Shown: positions 1 through 5,928, numbered from the stretch's first letter. The stretch is DNA of 5,928 bases from an uncultured Lachnospiraceae bacterium (GCA_947631075.1 CANRJU010000180.1:1-5928), one strand, 5' to 3'. Notes: generated by a model not told the origin, from the sequence alone. Numbers and translations: made by a program.

Positions 1-907
1 TACGCGGATTGATCTAGATGACGATGATGCGGTCGGTCACCGGATCGTGGGCAAACTGCACGTTGGTGCCGCCGATGACCTGCACCGACTCCACAATCCG
101 GTACGCCTGCTCCTGCAGCCGTTTCTGACATTCCTCGGAAATGGTCAGCATGGGAGCCGAGCAGAAGGAGTCGCCGGTGTGCACGCCGAGCGGATCAATA
201 TTTTCAATAAAGCAGACGGTGATGATGTTGTTCTCGGAGTCGCGGACCACCTCGAGCTCCAGCTCCTCCCAGCCGAGTACGGATTCCTCGACCAGCACCT
301 GTCCCACCAGGCTCGCCTGCAGGCCTCTCGCGCACACGGTCTTTAATTCCTCCCGGTTGTAGACGAGGCCGCCCCCGGCTCCGCCCATCGTGTAGGCGGG
401 GCGCAGCACGACCGGATATCCCAGGGAATCCGCGATGGCGAGAGCCTCGTCCACGCTGTATGCGACCTCGCTGCGCGCCATCTCGATTCCCAGCTTGTTC
501 ATGGTCTTTTTAAATTCGATGCGGTCCTCGCCGCGCTCGATGGCGTCCACCTGAACGCCGATGACCTTTACGTTATATTTGTCCAGAATCCCCGCCTTGT
601 TCAGCTCGGCGCAGAGATTCAGGCCGGACTGGCCGCCCAGATTCGGCAGCAGGGCGTCCGGGCGCTCTTTTTCAATAATCTGCTCCAGCCGCTCCAGATT
701 CAGCGGTTCGATATAAGTGACGTCCGCGGTCTCCGGATCGGTCATAATGGTAGCCGGGTTGGAATTGACTAACACGATTTCATATCCCAGCTTGCGCAGC
801 GCCTTGCACGCCTGCGTGCCGGAGTAGTCGAACTCACAGGCCTGTCCGATGATGATCGGGCCGGAGCCTATAATCAGAACTTTGTGTATATCGGTTCTTT
901 TTGGCAT
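1..907 (-). CDS. carB: Carbamoyl-phosphate synthase large subunit, N-terminal part, with in-frame TAG near the window edge
   Basis: CarB makes carbamoyl phosphate from bicarbonate, two ATP and ammonia delivered by the CarA glutaminase subunit, feeding pyrimidine and arginine synthesis in the cytoplasm. The start MPKRTDIHKVLIIGSGP is typical of CarB. It is followed by the pre-ATP-grasp fold (GQACEFDYSG near 21-30, VNSNPATIMTDPE near 48-59) and the first ATP-grasp domain: Arg129, Arg169 (LRP), glycine-rich TMGGAGGG 173-180, Glu215, His243 and Gln284, which line up with the known E. coli nucleotide and metal site. ATG at 905-907 is supported by AAGGAGG (914-920) six nt upstream. Full-length CarB is about 1070 residues; only about 300 codons are here. 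Codon 298 (14-16) is TAG where the family has Glu of the VIE(M/I)NPR motif. The frame continues after it as Ile-Asn-Pro-Arg to the window edge, so this is one substituted codon in an otherwise intact frame. It is either a true nonsense mutation or a base error. carA is not next to it in this window. Confidence 0.95.
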
Positions 908-920
908 AATGTACCTCCTT
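908..920 (-). promoter_or_regulatory. Strong ribosome binding site of carB
   Basis: On the minus strand AAGGAGG (920 to 914) lies six nt before the ATG at 907. This near-perfect Shine-Dalgarno sequence fixes the carB start. Confidence 0.85.
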
Positions 921-951
921 CAAGTTGTCAGTTTTCTATTCCCTCTTTCTT

Positions 952-980
952 ATTGTAAAGGAAAGACGGGGAAACCACAA
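952..980 (-). promoter_or_regulatory. Predicted sigma-A promoter of carB
   Basis: Read on the minus strand, TTGTGG (980-975) and TACAAT (957-952) are separated by exactly 17 nt. The -10 matches consensus at 5 of 6 positions and the -35 only at 3 of 6. Transcription would begin near 945, giving a leader of roughly 37 nt that is too short for a riboswitch or a PyrR-type attenuator. This would let carB be expressed independently of the upstream two-component operon. It is a prediction from motif spacing only. Confidence 0.5.
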
Positions 981-1008
981 GGAAAATTTTGTTTTCCGCC
1001 GACCTCAT

Positions 1009-1020
1009 TTCTAATTAGAA
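1009..1020. repeat. Perfect 12-bp palindrome TTCTAATTAGAA
   Basis: The 12 bases are their own reverse complement. The palindrome lies about 30 bp upstream of the predicted carB -35 box, in the gap between the response-regulator gene and carB. It has no loop and no following T-run, so it is not a terminator. It could be a binding site for a dimeric protein, but a short AT-rich palindrome can also arise by chance. Confidence 0.35.
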
Positions 1021-1028
1021 GGATATCG

Positions 1029-1084
1029 CCCATAATTTTATTTAGAACGGTTTCGCTCCATAATTTTATTCAGAGCTGCCTTAC
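1029..1084. repeat. Decayed tandem duplication, two 28-bp units
   Basis: Units 1029-1056 and 1057-1084 share an exact 13-base core, CCATAATTTTATT, at 1030-1042 and 1058-1070. They match at about 20 of 28 positions overall, and seven of the eight differences are transitions. A third, much weaker copy (CCCATCGTTTTGTA from 1085) continues the 28-bp phase into the last codons of the response-regulator gene. This looks like an old tandem duplication at the 3' end of that gene. Confidence 0.55.
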
Positions 1085-1737
1085 CCCATCGTTTTGTAAT
1101 AAAATACCGCTAGCTGCGTCCGGTCCCTCAGCTCCAGCTTCTCCAGTATGGAGCTTAAGTAGTTGCGCACGGTCCCCTCGCCGAGAAACAGGGCGGCGGC
1201 AATCTCCTTGTTGTTCATGCCGTCCGCGACCAGCCGGATAATCTGCCAGTCCTTTTCGGTCAGTCCATAGCCCTCTGGCGAGCCCGGAGAGGCCGGGCGG
1301 CTCATCAGCTCCGGCAGGCGCTCCGTGATGGCGTCGCCGAAGACGGTCTGGCCGCCCTGAACGGCGAGGACCGCCGGGAGTATGCTCTCGAAATTCTGCT
1401 TTAATATATAGCCCTTCACGCCCATGCGCAGCGCCTTTACGATGTATTCGTCATCGTCAAAGGTGGTCAGGAGAAGGATTTTCGCGTCGGGATATTGTTT
1501 TAGGATAATGCTTCCCGCCTCCAGGCCGGACATCTCTGACATGTGTATATCCATAAGAAGCACGTCCGGGCGGCAGCTCTCGTACAGGGCGAGGGCCTCC
1601 CTGCCGCTGTGCCCCACGCCCACGATCTCAATCTGCTCCTGGGCGGAGAGAATGGTCTTTAACGAGAGGGCGGCCAACTGGTCGTCGTCGATGACGCATA
1701 CCCGGATGGAATTTGGATGAACGTTTTTTTCACTCAT
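1081..1737 (-). CDS. NarL/FixJ-family response regulator (REC plus LuxR-type HTH)
   Basis: This 218-residue, full-length transcription factor is the phosphorylation partner of the kinase encoded just upstream. The receiver domain (about 11-125) has the acidic pocket Asp17-Asp18-Asp19, phospho-acceptor Asp63 (LLMDIHM), Thr91-Thr92 and Lys113 (GYILK), so all catalytic positions are present. A linker rich in Pro and Ser precedes the LuxR-type helix-turn-helix (about 148-205: LTEKDWQIIRLVADGMNNKEIAAAL then GTVRNYLSSILEKL). The start at 1735-1737 is preferred because TGAGG lies six nt upstream. An in-frame ATG at 1747-1749 overlapping the kinase stop (ATGA) would add four residues (MRIN) but has a weaker ribosome site. 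The kinase stop is 8 nt upstream, so the pair is co-transcribed. It probably binds the palindrome in the 2829-2977 control region; this is inferred from position. Confidence 0.93.
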   Translation of the reverse strand: MSEKNVHPNSIRVCVIDDDQLAALSLKTILSAQEQIEIVGVGHSGREALALYESCRPDVLLMDIHMSEMSGLEAGSIILKQYPDAKILLLTTFDDDEYIVKALRMGVKGYILKQNFESILPAVLAVQGGQTVFGDAITERLPELMSRPASPGSPEGYGLTEKDWQIIRLVADGMNNKEIAAALFLGEGTVRNYLSSILEKLELRDRTQLAVFYYKTMG

Positions 1738-1745
1738 GTTAATCC

Positions 1746-2828
1746 TCATTTCTTTAAGTGATCTTTCCATACAGAAATAAAAATACAAAATCCCTGTTCG
1801 GCGGAAAAATGGATCTGGCCGTTCAGCGCCTCGATCCGCTCCTCCATATTTTCCAGGCCCATACCGTGTTCGGCGGGAAGTTTGCTTGTGGAGCCATTGT
1901 CCGCGATTTTCATGCTGTAAAAAGAGGGGTGCTCCACAATTTTGATGGAGACGCGGTCGGCGTCGCTGTGTCGTTCGGTATTGTTCACGGCCTCCTTGGC
2001 GATGGCGATAAAGGCAAAGCGGATTTCCCGGTCGGGCTCCCGCTCCACATGATAGTCCAGACATCCGGTCAGACGCGAGGCCCCGCGGAGAATGTCCTGA
2101 AGGGATTTTTGCAGGTCCACCGACTCGTCTTTCAGGTCGTGGACGCTGTTTCGCACGCTGTTCATGGCGGTGCCCAGCGTTTCGCTCAGATCCCGGATCG
2201 GCTGTTTCAGATTCTCGTCCCGGTTCAGTACCTCGATGGCGCCGGTCTGCAAAATGGAGCTGGTGAGCAGATGTCCCACGCTGTCGTGAATTTCTCTGGC
2301 AATCCGGTTTCGCTCCCGGAGAGTGGCCAGGTGAATCTCGTAATTTTGTTTTTCTAAAAGGGCCTGATGCTTTTCCCTCAGGTAGAGATCCTGTTCCGTG
2401 CTGTCGTCCCGGAATTGGTGGAACGCCAGGCGGGATTTTTCAAGGCTGTCCGCGTAGTGGCGCAGAAGCCACGCCGTCCCGGACAGCAGCAGGAGAACTA
2501 AAATTTCTCCGCCGCTTCTTCCCGAAAAAGAGAGAAGGGCAAACAGGGGGACGATGAGGCGGACAGGGCGCGGGAAGGACGGCTTCGTCCCGTCATAGAC
2601 AGCTATCGGGAGAAAACAGGCGGCGGGGGCTATAAAAAGAGAAAAAATTCCCCAGGCCGTCAGAGCGGCGGCCAGCGGGAGCGTATCCAGACATTCCGCG
2701 AGAAATAAAAGGGCGGCCGACCCCACGGCAATAGCTGTGAGGAAGGGCGTTGGCGGAACGCGTATTGAGTGTAAAAAAAAGCATAGGCAGAGCCCATATA
2801 AAATGCCTTTGTTAATCAGATTATTCAT
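1746..2828 (-). CDS. Sensor histidine kinase, DesK/LnrJ-like (HisKA_3 plus HATPase), multi-pass membrane
   Basis: A 360-residue kinase that would autophosphorylate and pass the phosphate to the adjacent regulator. Residues 1-122 hold about five or six hydrophobic segments (near 9-22, 28-46, 50-78, 91-101, 109-122) and no large outside loop, pointing to sensing within or at the membrane. A charged helical linker (about 124-170) leads to the HisKA_3 dimerisation domain, RNRIAREIHDSVGHLL with His181 as acceptor. The ATPase domain follows: N box EAVNN (279-283), G1 box ADNG (309-312), G2 region HGMGLENMEERI (321-332). I chose ATG 2826-2828 (MNNLINKG). The frame stays open upstream to a GTG at 2918, but that stretch covers a clear promoter and reads as non-coding in character. 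The chosen ATG has no Shine-Dalgarno and sits directly at the predicted transcription start. A run of eight T (coding strand, 2773-2780) lies in the first membrane segment. Confidence 0.9.
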   Translation of the reverse strand: MNNLINKGILYGLCLCFFLHSIRVPPTPFLTAIAVGSAALLFLAECLDTLPLAAALTAWGIFSLFIAPAACFLPIAVYDGTKPSFPRPVRLIVPLFALLSFSGRSGGEILVLLLLSGTAWLLRHYADSLEKSRLAFHQFRDDSTEQDLYLREKHQALLEKQNYEIHLATLRERNRIAREIHDSVGHLLTSSILQTGAIEVLNRDENLKQPIRDLSETLGTAMNSVRNSVHDLKDESVDLQKSLQDILRGASRLTGCLDYHVEREPDREIRFAFIAIAKEAVNNTERHSDADRVSIKIVEHPSFYSMKIADNGSTSKLPAEHGMGLENMEERIEALNGQIHFSAEQGFCIFISVWKDHLKK

Positions 2829-2835
2829 GCGCTGT

Positions 2836-2864
2836 ATTATATCCCAAACAGGGCGCAAAGTCAA
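2836..2864 (-). promoter_or_regulatory. Near-consensus sigma-A promoter of the kinase/regulator operon, predicted leaderless
   Basis: On the minus strand TTGACT (2864-2859) and a perfect TATAAT (2841-2836) are separated by exactly 17 nt. The -10 hexamer ends 7 nt before the A of the ATG at 2828, so normal initiation places the transcript start at the start codon or one base before it. No Shine-Dalgarno sequence lies between. The promoter is strong by sequence, which suggests substantial basal expression of the sensor pair. Confidence 0.75.
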
Positions 2865-2881
2865 ATGCTGATACAGTAAAA

Positions 2882-2893
2882 TGACAAATGTCA
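2882..2893. promoter_or_regulatory. Palindromic operator candidate TGACA-AA-TGTCA between divergent promoters
   Basis: This is a perfect 5+2+5 inverted repeat. Its centre lies about 58 bp upstream of the predicted kinase transcript start and about 66 bp upstream of the predicted transporter transcript start, typical distances for an activator acting from upstream of -35. A dimeric NarL-type regulator would fit a short palindrome with a small spacer, so the adjacent response regulator is the natural candidate. A run of eight T (2896-2903) lies next to it on the transporter side and may bend the DNA. The binding protein is inferred, not shown. Confidence 0.55.
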
Positions 2894-2938
2894 CATTTTT
2901 TTTAATGACCTTTTTCACTGGAACGGCCCCTGAACACC

Positions 2939-2947
2939 TGTTAAAAT
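2939..2947 (+). promoter_or_regulatory. Predicted extended -10 promoter of the ABC transporter operon
   Basis: TG-T-TAAAAT forms an extended -10 element, with the hexamer matching TATAAT at 5 of 6 positions. No good -35 lies 16-18 nt upstream (TGGAAC at 2919-2924 is poor), as expected for a promoter that needs an activator. Transcription would begin near 2954, about 24 nt before the ATPase start codon. This contrasts with the near-consensus divergent promoter of the kinase operon. Confidence 0.5.
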
Positions 2948-2977
2948 AGAGAAAACAGAAAGGATGGGCTGTATATC

Positions 2978-3931
2978 ATGAGCGAAGTGATTCACATTGA
3001 AAATCTGGTAAAGAGGTACCGGGAGCTGGTGGCCTTAGACCATCTGAACCTGTCGGTAGAGCAGGGGGAGATTTTTGGATTGTTAGGCCTCAACGGATCG
3101 GGAAAGACCACGACGATCAACTGCCTGCTGGCCCTGCTCTCCTACGACAAGGGAACAATCCGGGTATTCGGGCAGGAATTGACGCCGGAGTCCTACGACT
3201 TAAAGCGGGAGATCGGCCTGGTCATGCAGGATGTGGCGGTGTTAGACGAGCTGACGGTACAGGAGAATATTGATTATTTCTGCGGCCTGTATGTGGCGGA
3301 CAAGAAAACGAGAAAGCGGTATGTGGAGGAGGCGATGGACTTTGTGGGGCTTGCGGACTACCGGAAATTTTATCCGAAAAAACTTTCCGGGGGACTGCTC
3401 CGCAGGCTGAATATTGCCTGCGGCATCGCCCACAAGCCCCGCCTTCTCTTTTTTGACGAGCCCACGGTGGCGGTGGATCCCCAGAGCCGGAACCGGATTC
3501 TGGAGGGAATCCAGGAGCTGAACAGGCAGGGGGCGACGATTATTTACACCAGCCACTACATGGAGGAGGTGGAGCAGATCTGCTCCCGCATTATGATTAT
3601 GGATAAGGGAAAATGCGTGGCGGAGGGAACCAAGGATGAGTTAAAGCGCATGATCCGCAACACGGAGACGGTCACGGTGGAGACGCCGGGGCTGACGGAA
3701 GAACAGCGAGCCGGCCTGGAGGCGCTCTCCCACGCCTACGAGGCGGCGTGGGAGGACGGAAAGGTCCGCATCCGCTTCAGCGGGGGAGATGGAAATCTCA
3801 TGGAAACGCTGCATTTTATGAGGGACAATGAAATTCGATACGGGCGCGTCTGGTCGGAGCTTCCCACGCTGAACGACGTGTTTTTGGAAATTACCGGGAA
3901 GGCGCTGGAAAGCGTAAACGCTCCCGAATGA
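2978..3931 (+). CDS. ABC-2 type transporter ATP-binding protein (LnrL-like)
   Basis: This 317-residue cytoplasmic ATPase would power the two membrane partners encoded next. The nucleotide-binding domain (about 5-220) has Walker A GLNGSGKTT (37-45), Q-loop Gln84 (VMQD), signature LSGGL (136-140), Walker B LLFFDEP (156-162), D-loop region VAVDPQS (164-170) and switch His193. The signature ends in Leu-Leu-Arg-Arg-Leu where Met-Lys-Arg-Arg-Leu is common, and Ala165 replaces a usual Gly; neither change should abolish activity. A C-terminal domain (about 225-317) ends with PTLNDVFLEITGK, a motif common in drug- and lipid-export ATPases of the ABC-2 group. ATG 2978 follows a poorly spaced GGATGGG. 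Another ATG at 2964 is out of frame and closes within five codons. It is first in an operon; its stop is 15 nt before the next ATG. By operon content it resembles LnrL of B. subtilis; the substrate is unknown. Confidence 0.93.
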   Translation: MSEVIHIENLVKRYRELVALDHLNLSVEQGEIFGLLGLNGSGKTTTINCLLALLSYDKGTIRVFGQELTPESYDLKREIGLVMQDVAVLDELTVQENIDYFCGLYVADKKTRKRYVEEAMDFVGLADYRKFYPKKLSGGLLRRLNIACGIAHKPRLLFFDEPTVAVDPQSRNRILEGIQELNRQGATIIYTSHYMEEVEQICSRIMIMDKGKCVAEGTKDELKRMIRNTETVTVETPGLTEEQRAGLEALSHAYEAAWEDGKVRIRFSGGDGNLMETLHFMRDNEIRYGRVWSELPTLNDVFLEITGKALESVNAPE

Positions 3932-3946
3932 GGAAGGGGGATAGCT

Positions 3947-5086
3947 ATGTTTTTGCATGTATTGAAATATGAATGTAAAGTGATGCTGCGCGTCCGGGAG
4001 CTGCTGTTCTGGAATCTGCTGTTCCCGTTTGCGCTGACCACGTTTATGTATTTTGCCTTCGGAAACATCGCGGCCTCGACGGAGAATTTCAGCGTGATTC
4101 CGGCCGCCGTGGTGGAGGAGCAGAGCGATACGGCGCTTGTGCGGGCGCTGCGGGAGCTTTCTGGGAACGGGGAGAATAAGCTGCTGGATTTAAAGGTGAC
4201 GAGCCCTGCGGAGGCGGAGAGGCTGCTGCACGAGGAGGCGGTGGACGGCGTCTTTTTTGCCGGGGAAAATGAGCGCCTGATGGTGCGGGGAAACGGCATG
4301 AACGAGACGGTGCTCCAGATGATTTTGAAGCGGTATATCCAGTATGAGTCCGTCATAACGAGCGTGGCTAAGGAGCATCCGGAGAAAATGCTCTCCGCAG
4401 TGGAGGCCATGCGGGAGGGGGCGGATGTGATTCTGGAAGAAAAGTCCGGCGAGGGCAATCAGGATAATATGGTCAATTATTATTACGCGATATTTGCCAT
4501 GACATGCCTGTTCGCCTCGTTCTGCAGCTGCTCCGCCGTGATTTTTACGCGCCCGCGCACGTCGGTCATGGGACAGCGCAAGGCGGCGTCTCCCCTGCCG
4601 CAGGCGACGGGGGTTCTGGCGTGCTTTGCGGCGAGCTGGGTGTTCCAGTACGCAAGCTGCTGCCTTCTGTTTGTCTATATGAAATTTGTCTTAAAAATCG
4701 ACCTGGGAGATCGGTACGGGGCGATTGCCCTGCTGCTTTTTGCGGGGGTGACGTTCGGCGTCATGCTGGGCGTCTTTGTGGGTACGCTTCCCAGGCCGGG
4801 AGAGGGCGGCAAGATGGGAATTTTAGTGGCGGCAAGCTTGTTTCTGTCGTTTCTCAGCGATCTGATGGCGACGGGAGTCCGGGACGCCATCGAGCACACG
4901 GCGCCGGTTATCAATGATATCAATCCGGCCGCGCTGATCGCGGATTCCTTTTACGCGCTGAACGTGTACGACGGCTACGGGCGCTTCGCGGTTAATTTGT
5001 GTACGCTGCTTGGATTGACGGCGGTTCTGGCGGCGGTGGATTTCTGGCTAGTGGGGAGGAAAAGGAGCAATTATGCAGGTCTATAA
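3947..5086 (+). CDS. ABC-2 type transporter permease, first subunit (LnrM-like)
   Basis: A complete 379-residue membrane protein. One hydrophobic helix near 19-38 is followed by a large, mostly hydrophilic region (about 40-175) predicted to lie outside the membrane. Five more hydrophobic segments follow (near 180-200, 222-246, 258-280, 290-308, 349-368). This one-plus-five arrangement is that of ABC2_membrane_3-type exporters. INPAALIADSFYALN (325-339) resembles a conserved NP-x-x-x-x-D-x-FY motif seen before the last helix in this group. A basic C-terminus (GRKRSNYAGL) suggests a cytoplasmic end. AGGAAGGGGG (3931-3940) gives a good ribosome site six nt before ATG 3947. Its last 14 nt overlap the next gene, so the two permeases are likely made together and pair as a heterodimer. 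The exported compound cannot be read from the sequence. Confidence 0.9.
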   Translation: MFLHVLKYECKVMLRVRELLFWNLLFPFALTTFMYFAFGNIAASTENFSVIPAAVVEEQSDTALVRALRELSGNGENKLLDLKVTSPAEAERLLHEEAVDGVFFAGENERLMVRGNGMNETVLQMILKRYIQYESVITSVAKEHPEKMLSAVEAMREGADVILEEKSGEGNQDNMVNYYYAIFAMTCLFASFCSCSAVIFTRPRTSVMGQRKAASPLPQATGVLACFAASWVFQYASCCLLFVYMKFVLKIDLGDRYGAIALLLFAGVTFGVMLGVFVGTLPRPGEGGKMGILVAASLFLSFLSDLMATGVRDAIEHTAPVINDINPAALIADSFYALNVYDGYGRFAVNLCTLLGLTAVLAAVDFWLVGRKRSNYAGL

Positions 5087-5928
5087 GTGTTTTATGAAAA
5101 TTTTTCAGAAAAAATGGGGCCAGGTCGTGATGTATCTGGGAATTTTTCTGGTGCTCGGTATCATAATGACGGCGCAAGCGGTTCATACTAAGGACAGTGA
5201 GTTTGAGGCAGAGTCCTATCGCTTTTGCGTGTTTGACGAGGACGGTTCCGCTGTCAGCCGGGGGCTTTGCGCCCATCTGGACCGGGACAACGAGCGGGTG
5301 GAGATACCGGATGAAAAGACGGCAATCCAGGACGAGCTGTACAACCGGAATGTCCACTGCGTGATCCGCGTTCCCCGGGGATTTGGGGACTCTCTCAGGG
5401 AGAAAAATGGTTCCGCGGAAACATCTTCGGCGGCGAAGGTGTCTGTTGTCTCCGTGCCTGGGACGGTGTATGGAGAGGTGTTCGAGAGTGAGGTGGACGG
5501 ATATGTCCGCATGATCCGGTGCGCGCTGGCGGGCGGCTTTGACGAGGAGGAGGCCGTTTCCCTGGAGGAGAGGGCGGCGGGGCTCTCAGCCCGGGTAGAG
5601 CTCAATGATCCCGGCCGCAGCGGGGAGCACTCCCTGCTGTATTACAGCTTTCGACATGTGCCCTATATCTTTATCTGCATGTGCGTCGTCTCCATCACGC
5701 CGATGCTCATCGTATTTCGGAAAAGGCAGATTAGAGACCGGATTGCCGCGTCCGCCTGCTCCGCGAACCGTTTCAGCCTGATTTTGTTTGCCGGAGTCGT
5801 CACGGTGGGCGCCATTCTGTATATGACGCACCTGGCGCTGGCGGCGGCGCTGTCCGGCGGGGATATTTTTTCCGTGAAGGGAGCGCTGTTTTCCCTCAAC
5901 GAGTTCTGCTTTCTCATCGTGGCGCTGG
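5073..5928 (+). CDS. ABC-2 type transporter permease, second subunit (LnrN-like), 3' end beyond the window
   Basis: An open frame starts at ATG 5073 (MQVYKCFMKIFQKKWGQ) and runs without a stop through 285 codons to the window edge. AAAGGAG (5061-5067) lies five nt upstream, and the start overlaps the previous gene by 14 nt. The layout repeats that of the first permease: a helix near 17-36, a hydrophilic domain of about 160 residues (37-195), then hydrophobic segments near 197-216 and 234-258 and the beginning of another from about 273. Basic residues (FRKRQIRDR, 215-223) mark a cytoplasmic loop after the second helix. By comparison with its partner, about 90-100 residues are missing. Residues 150-190 contain an acidic stretch (DEEEAVSLEER). 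It probably forms a heterodimer with the first permease, energised by the ATPase of the same operon. Confidence 0.88.
   Translation, partial: MQVYKCFMKIFQKKWGQVVMYLGIFLVLGIIMTAQAVHTKDSEFEAESYRFCVFDEDGSAVSRGLCAHLDRDNERVEIPDEKTAIQDELYNRNVHCVIRVPRGFGDSLREKNGSAETSSAAKVSVVSVPGTVYGEVFESEVDGYVRMIRCALAGGFDEEEAVSLEERAAGLSARVELNDPGRSGEHSLLYYSFRHVPYIFICMCVVSITPMLIVFRKRQIRDRIAASACSANRFSLILFAGVVTVGAILYMTHLALAAALSGGDIFSVKGALFSLNEFCFLIVAL

Noticed and set aside
977..1000. GGAAAA-TTTTG-TTTTCC hairpin as an intrinsic terminator
   Set aside because: The stem is only six pairs and mostly A-T, with no T-run following on the minus strand.
1738..2064. N-terminal extension of the response-regulator frame into the kinase gene
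   Set aside because: It overlaps the kinase ATPase domain in another frame, has no similarity to a domain, and a proper ribosome site supports the start at 1737.
2773..2780. Run of eight A/T in the kinase first-membrane-segment codons as a phase-variation switch
   Set aside because: Eight bases is short for regular slippage and the tract encodes ordinary Phe-Phe-Leu in a hydrophobic helix; nothing else supports switching.
2829..2918. 30-residue N-terminal extension of the kinase from a GTG at 2918
   Set aside because: It would cover the TTGACT/TATAAT promoter and the palindrome, and it lacks a ribosome site; the ATG at 2828 begins a credible first membrane segment.
2964..2981. Five-codon leader peptide (MGCIS) overlapping the ATPase start
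   Set aside because: Too short to judge, has no convincing ribosome site of its own, and shows no attenuator structure.
3736..4458. Long minus-strand open frame opposite the ATPase/permease junction
   Set aside because: It is low-complexity Ser/Arg/Pro-rich sequence antisense to two genes with clear domain motifs, a usual shadow in GC-rich coding DNA.
5216..5605. Minus-strand open frame opposite the second permease
   Set aside because: Ser/Arg-rich shadow without a ribosome site; the plus-strand frame is open throughout with a good start and membrane helices.
1..5928. CRISPR arrays, tRNA or rRNA genes, insertion sequences, attachment sites
   Set aside because: No regularly spaced identical repeats, no cloverleaf-like or rRNA-like stretch, and no transposase or terminal inverted repeats were seen.

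Overview
The window looks like chromosomal DNA of a Gram-positive gut clostridium, most likely a Lachnospiraceae-type Firmicute. The clues are the sequence character of the CarB N-terminus, strong AGGAGG-type ribosome binding sites, moderately high GC in the genes with AT-rich gaps, and a NarL-type two-component system beside an ABC-2 transporter. The family-level guess is inference.

Layout. Bases 1-907 (minus) hold the N-terminal part of carB, the carbamoyl-phosphate synthase large subunit. Its frame has an in-frame TAG at 14-16, exactly where a metal-binding glutamate codon is expected. Bases 908-1080 are an AT-rich gap with a carB promoter, a short palindrome and a decayed 28-bp tandem duplication. 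Bases 1081-1737 (minus) encode a NarL/LuxR-type response regulator, and 1746-2828 (minus) a multi-pass DesK/LnrJ-like histidine kinase. The two lie 8 nt apart in one operon. Bases 2829-2977 are a divergent control region. It has a near-consensus promoter pointing into the kinase gene, a perfect TGACA-AA-TGTCA palindrome, and an extended -10 promoter pointing the other way. From 2978 on the plus strand run an ABC-2 ATPase (2978-3931), a first ABC-2 permease (3947-5086) and a second permease (5073 to beyond the window end), tightly spaced or overlapping.

How they work together. The kinase and regulator probably sense a membrane-active compound or a membrane state. They would then switch on the divergent ATPase/permease/permease transporter through the palindrome. 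The gene set (NarL-type kinase and regulator, one ATPase, two paralogous ABC-2 permeases) matches the Bacillus subtilis LnrJK-LnrLMN linearmycin-resistance system in composition, although here the two halves are divergent. The substrate is unknown. carB is a housekeeping gene next to this module and has its own predicted promoter.

Most notable: the carB nonsense codon at a catalytic metal ligand; a kinase promoter whose -10 box sits 7 nt before the ATG, predicting a leaderless mRNA; and the shared palindrome between the divergent promoters.
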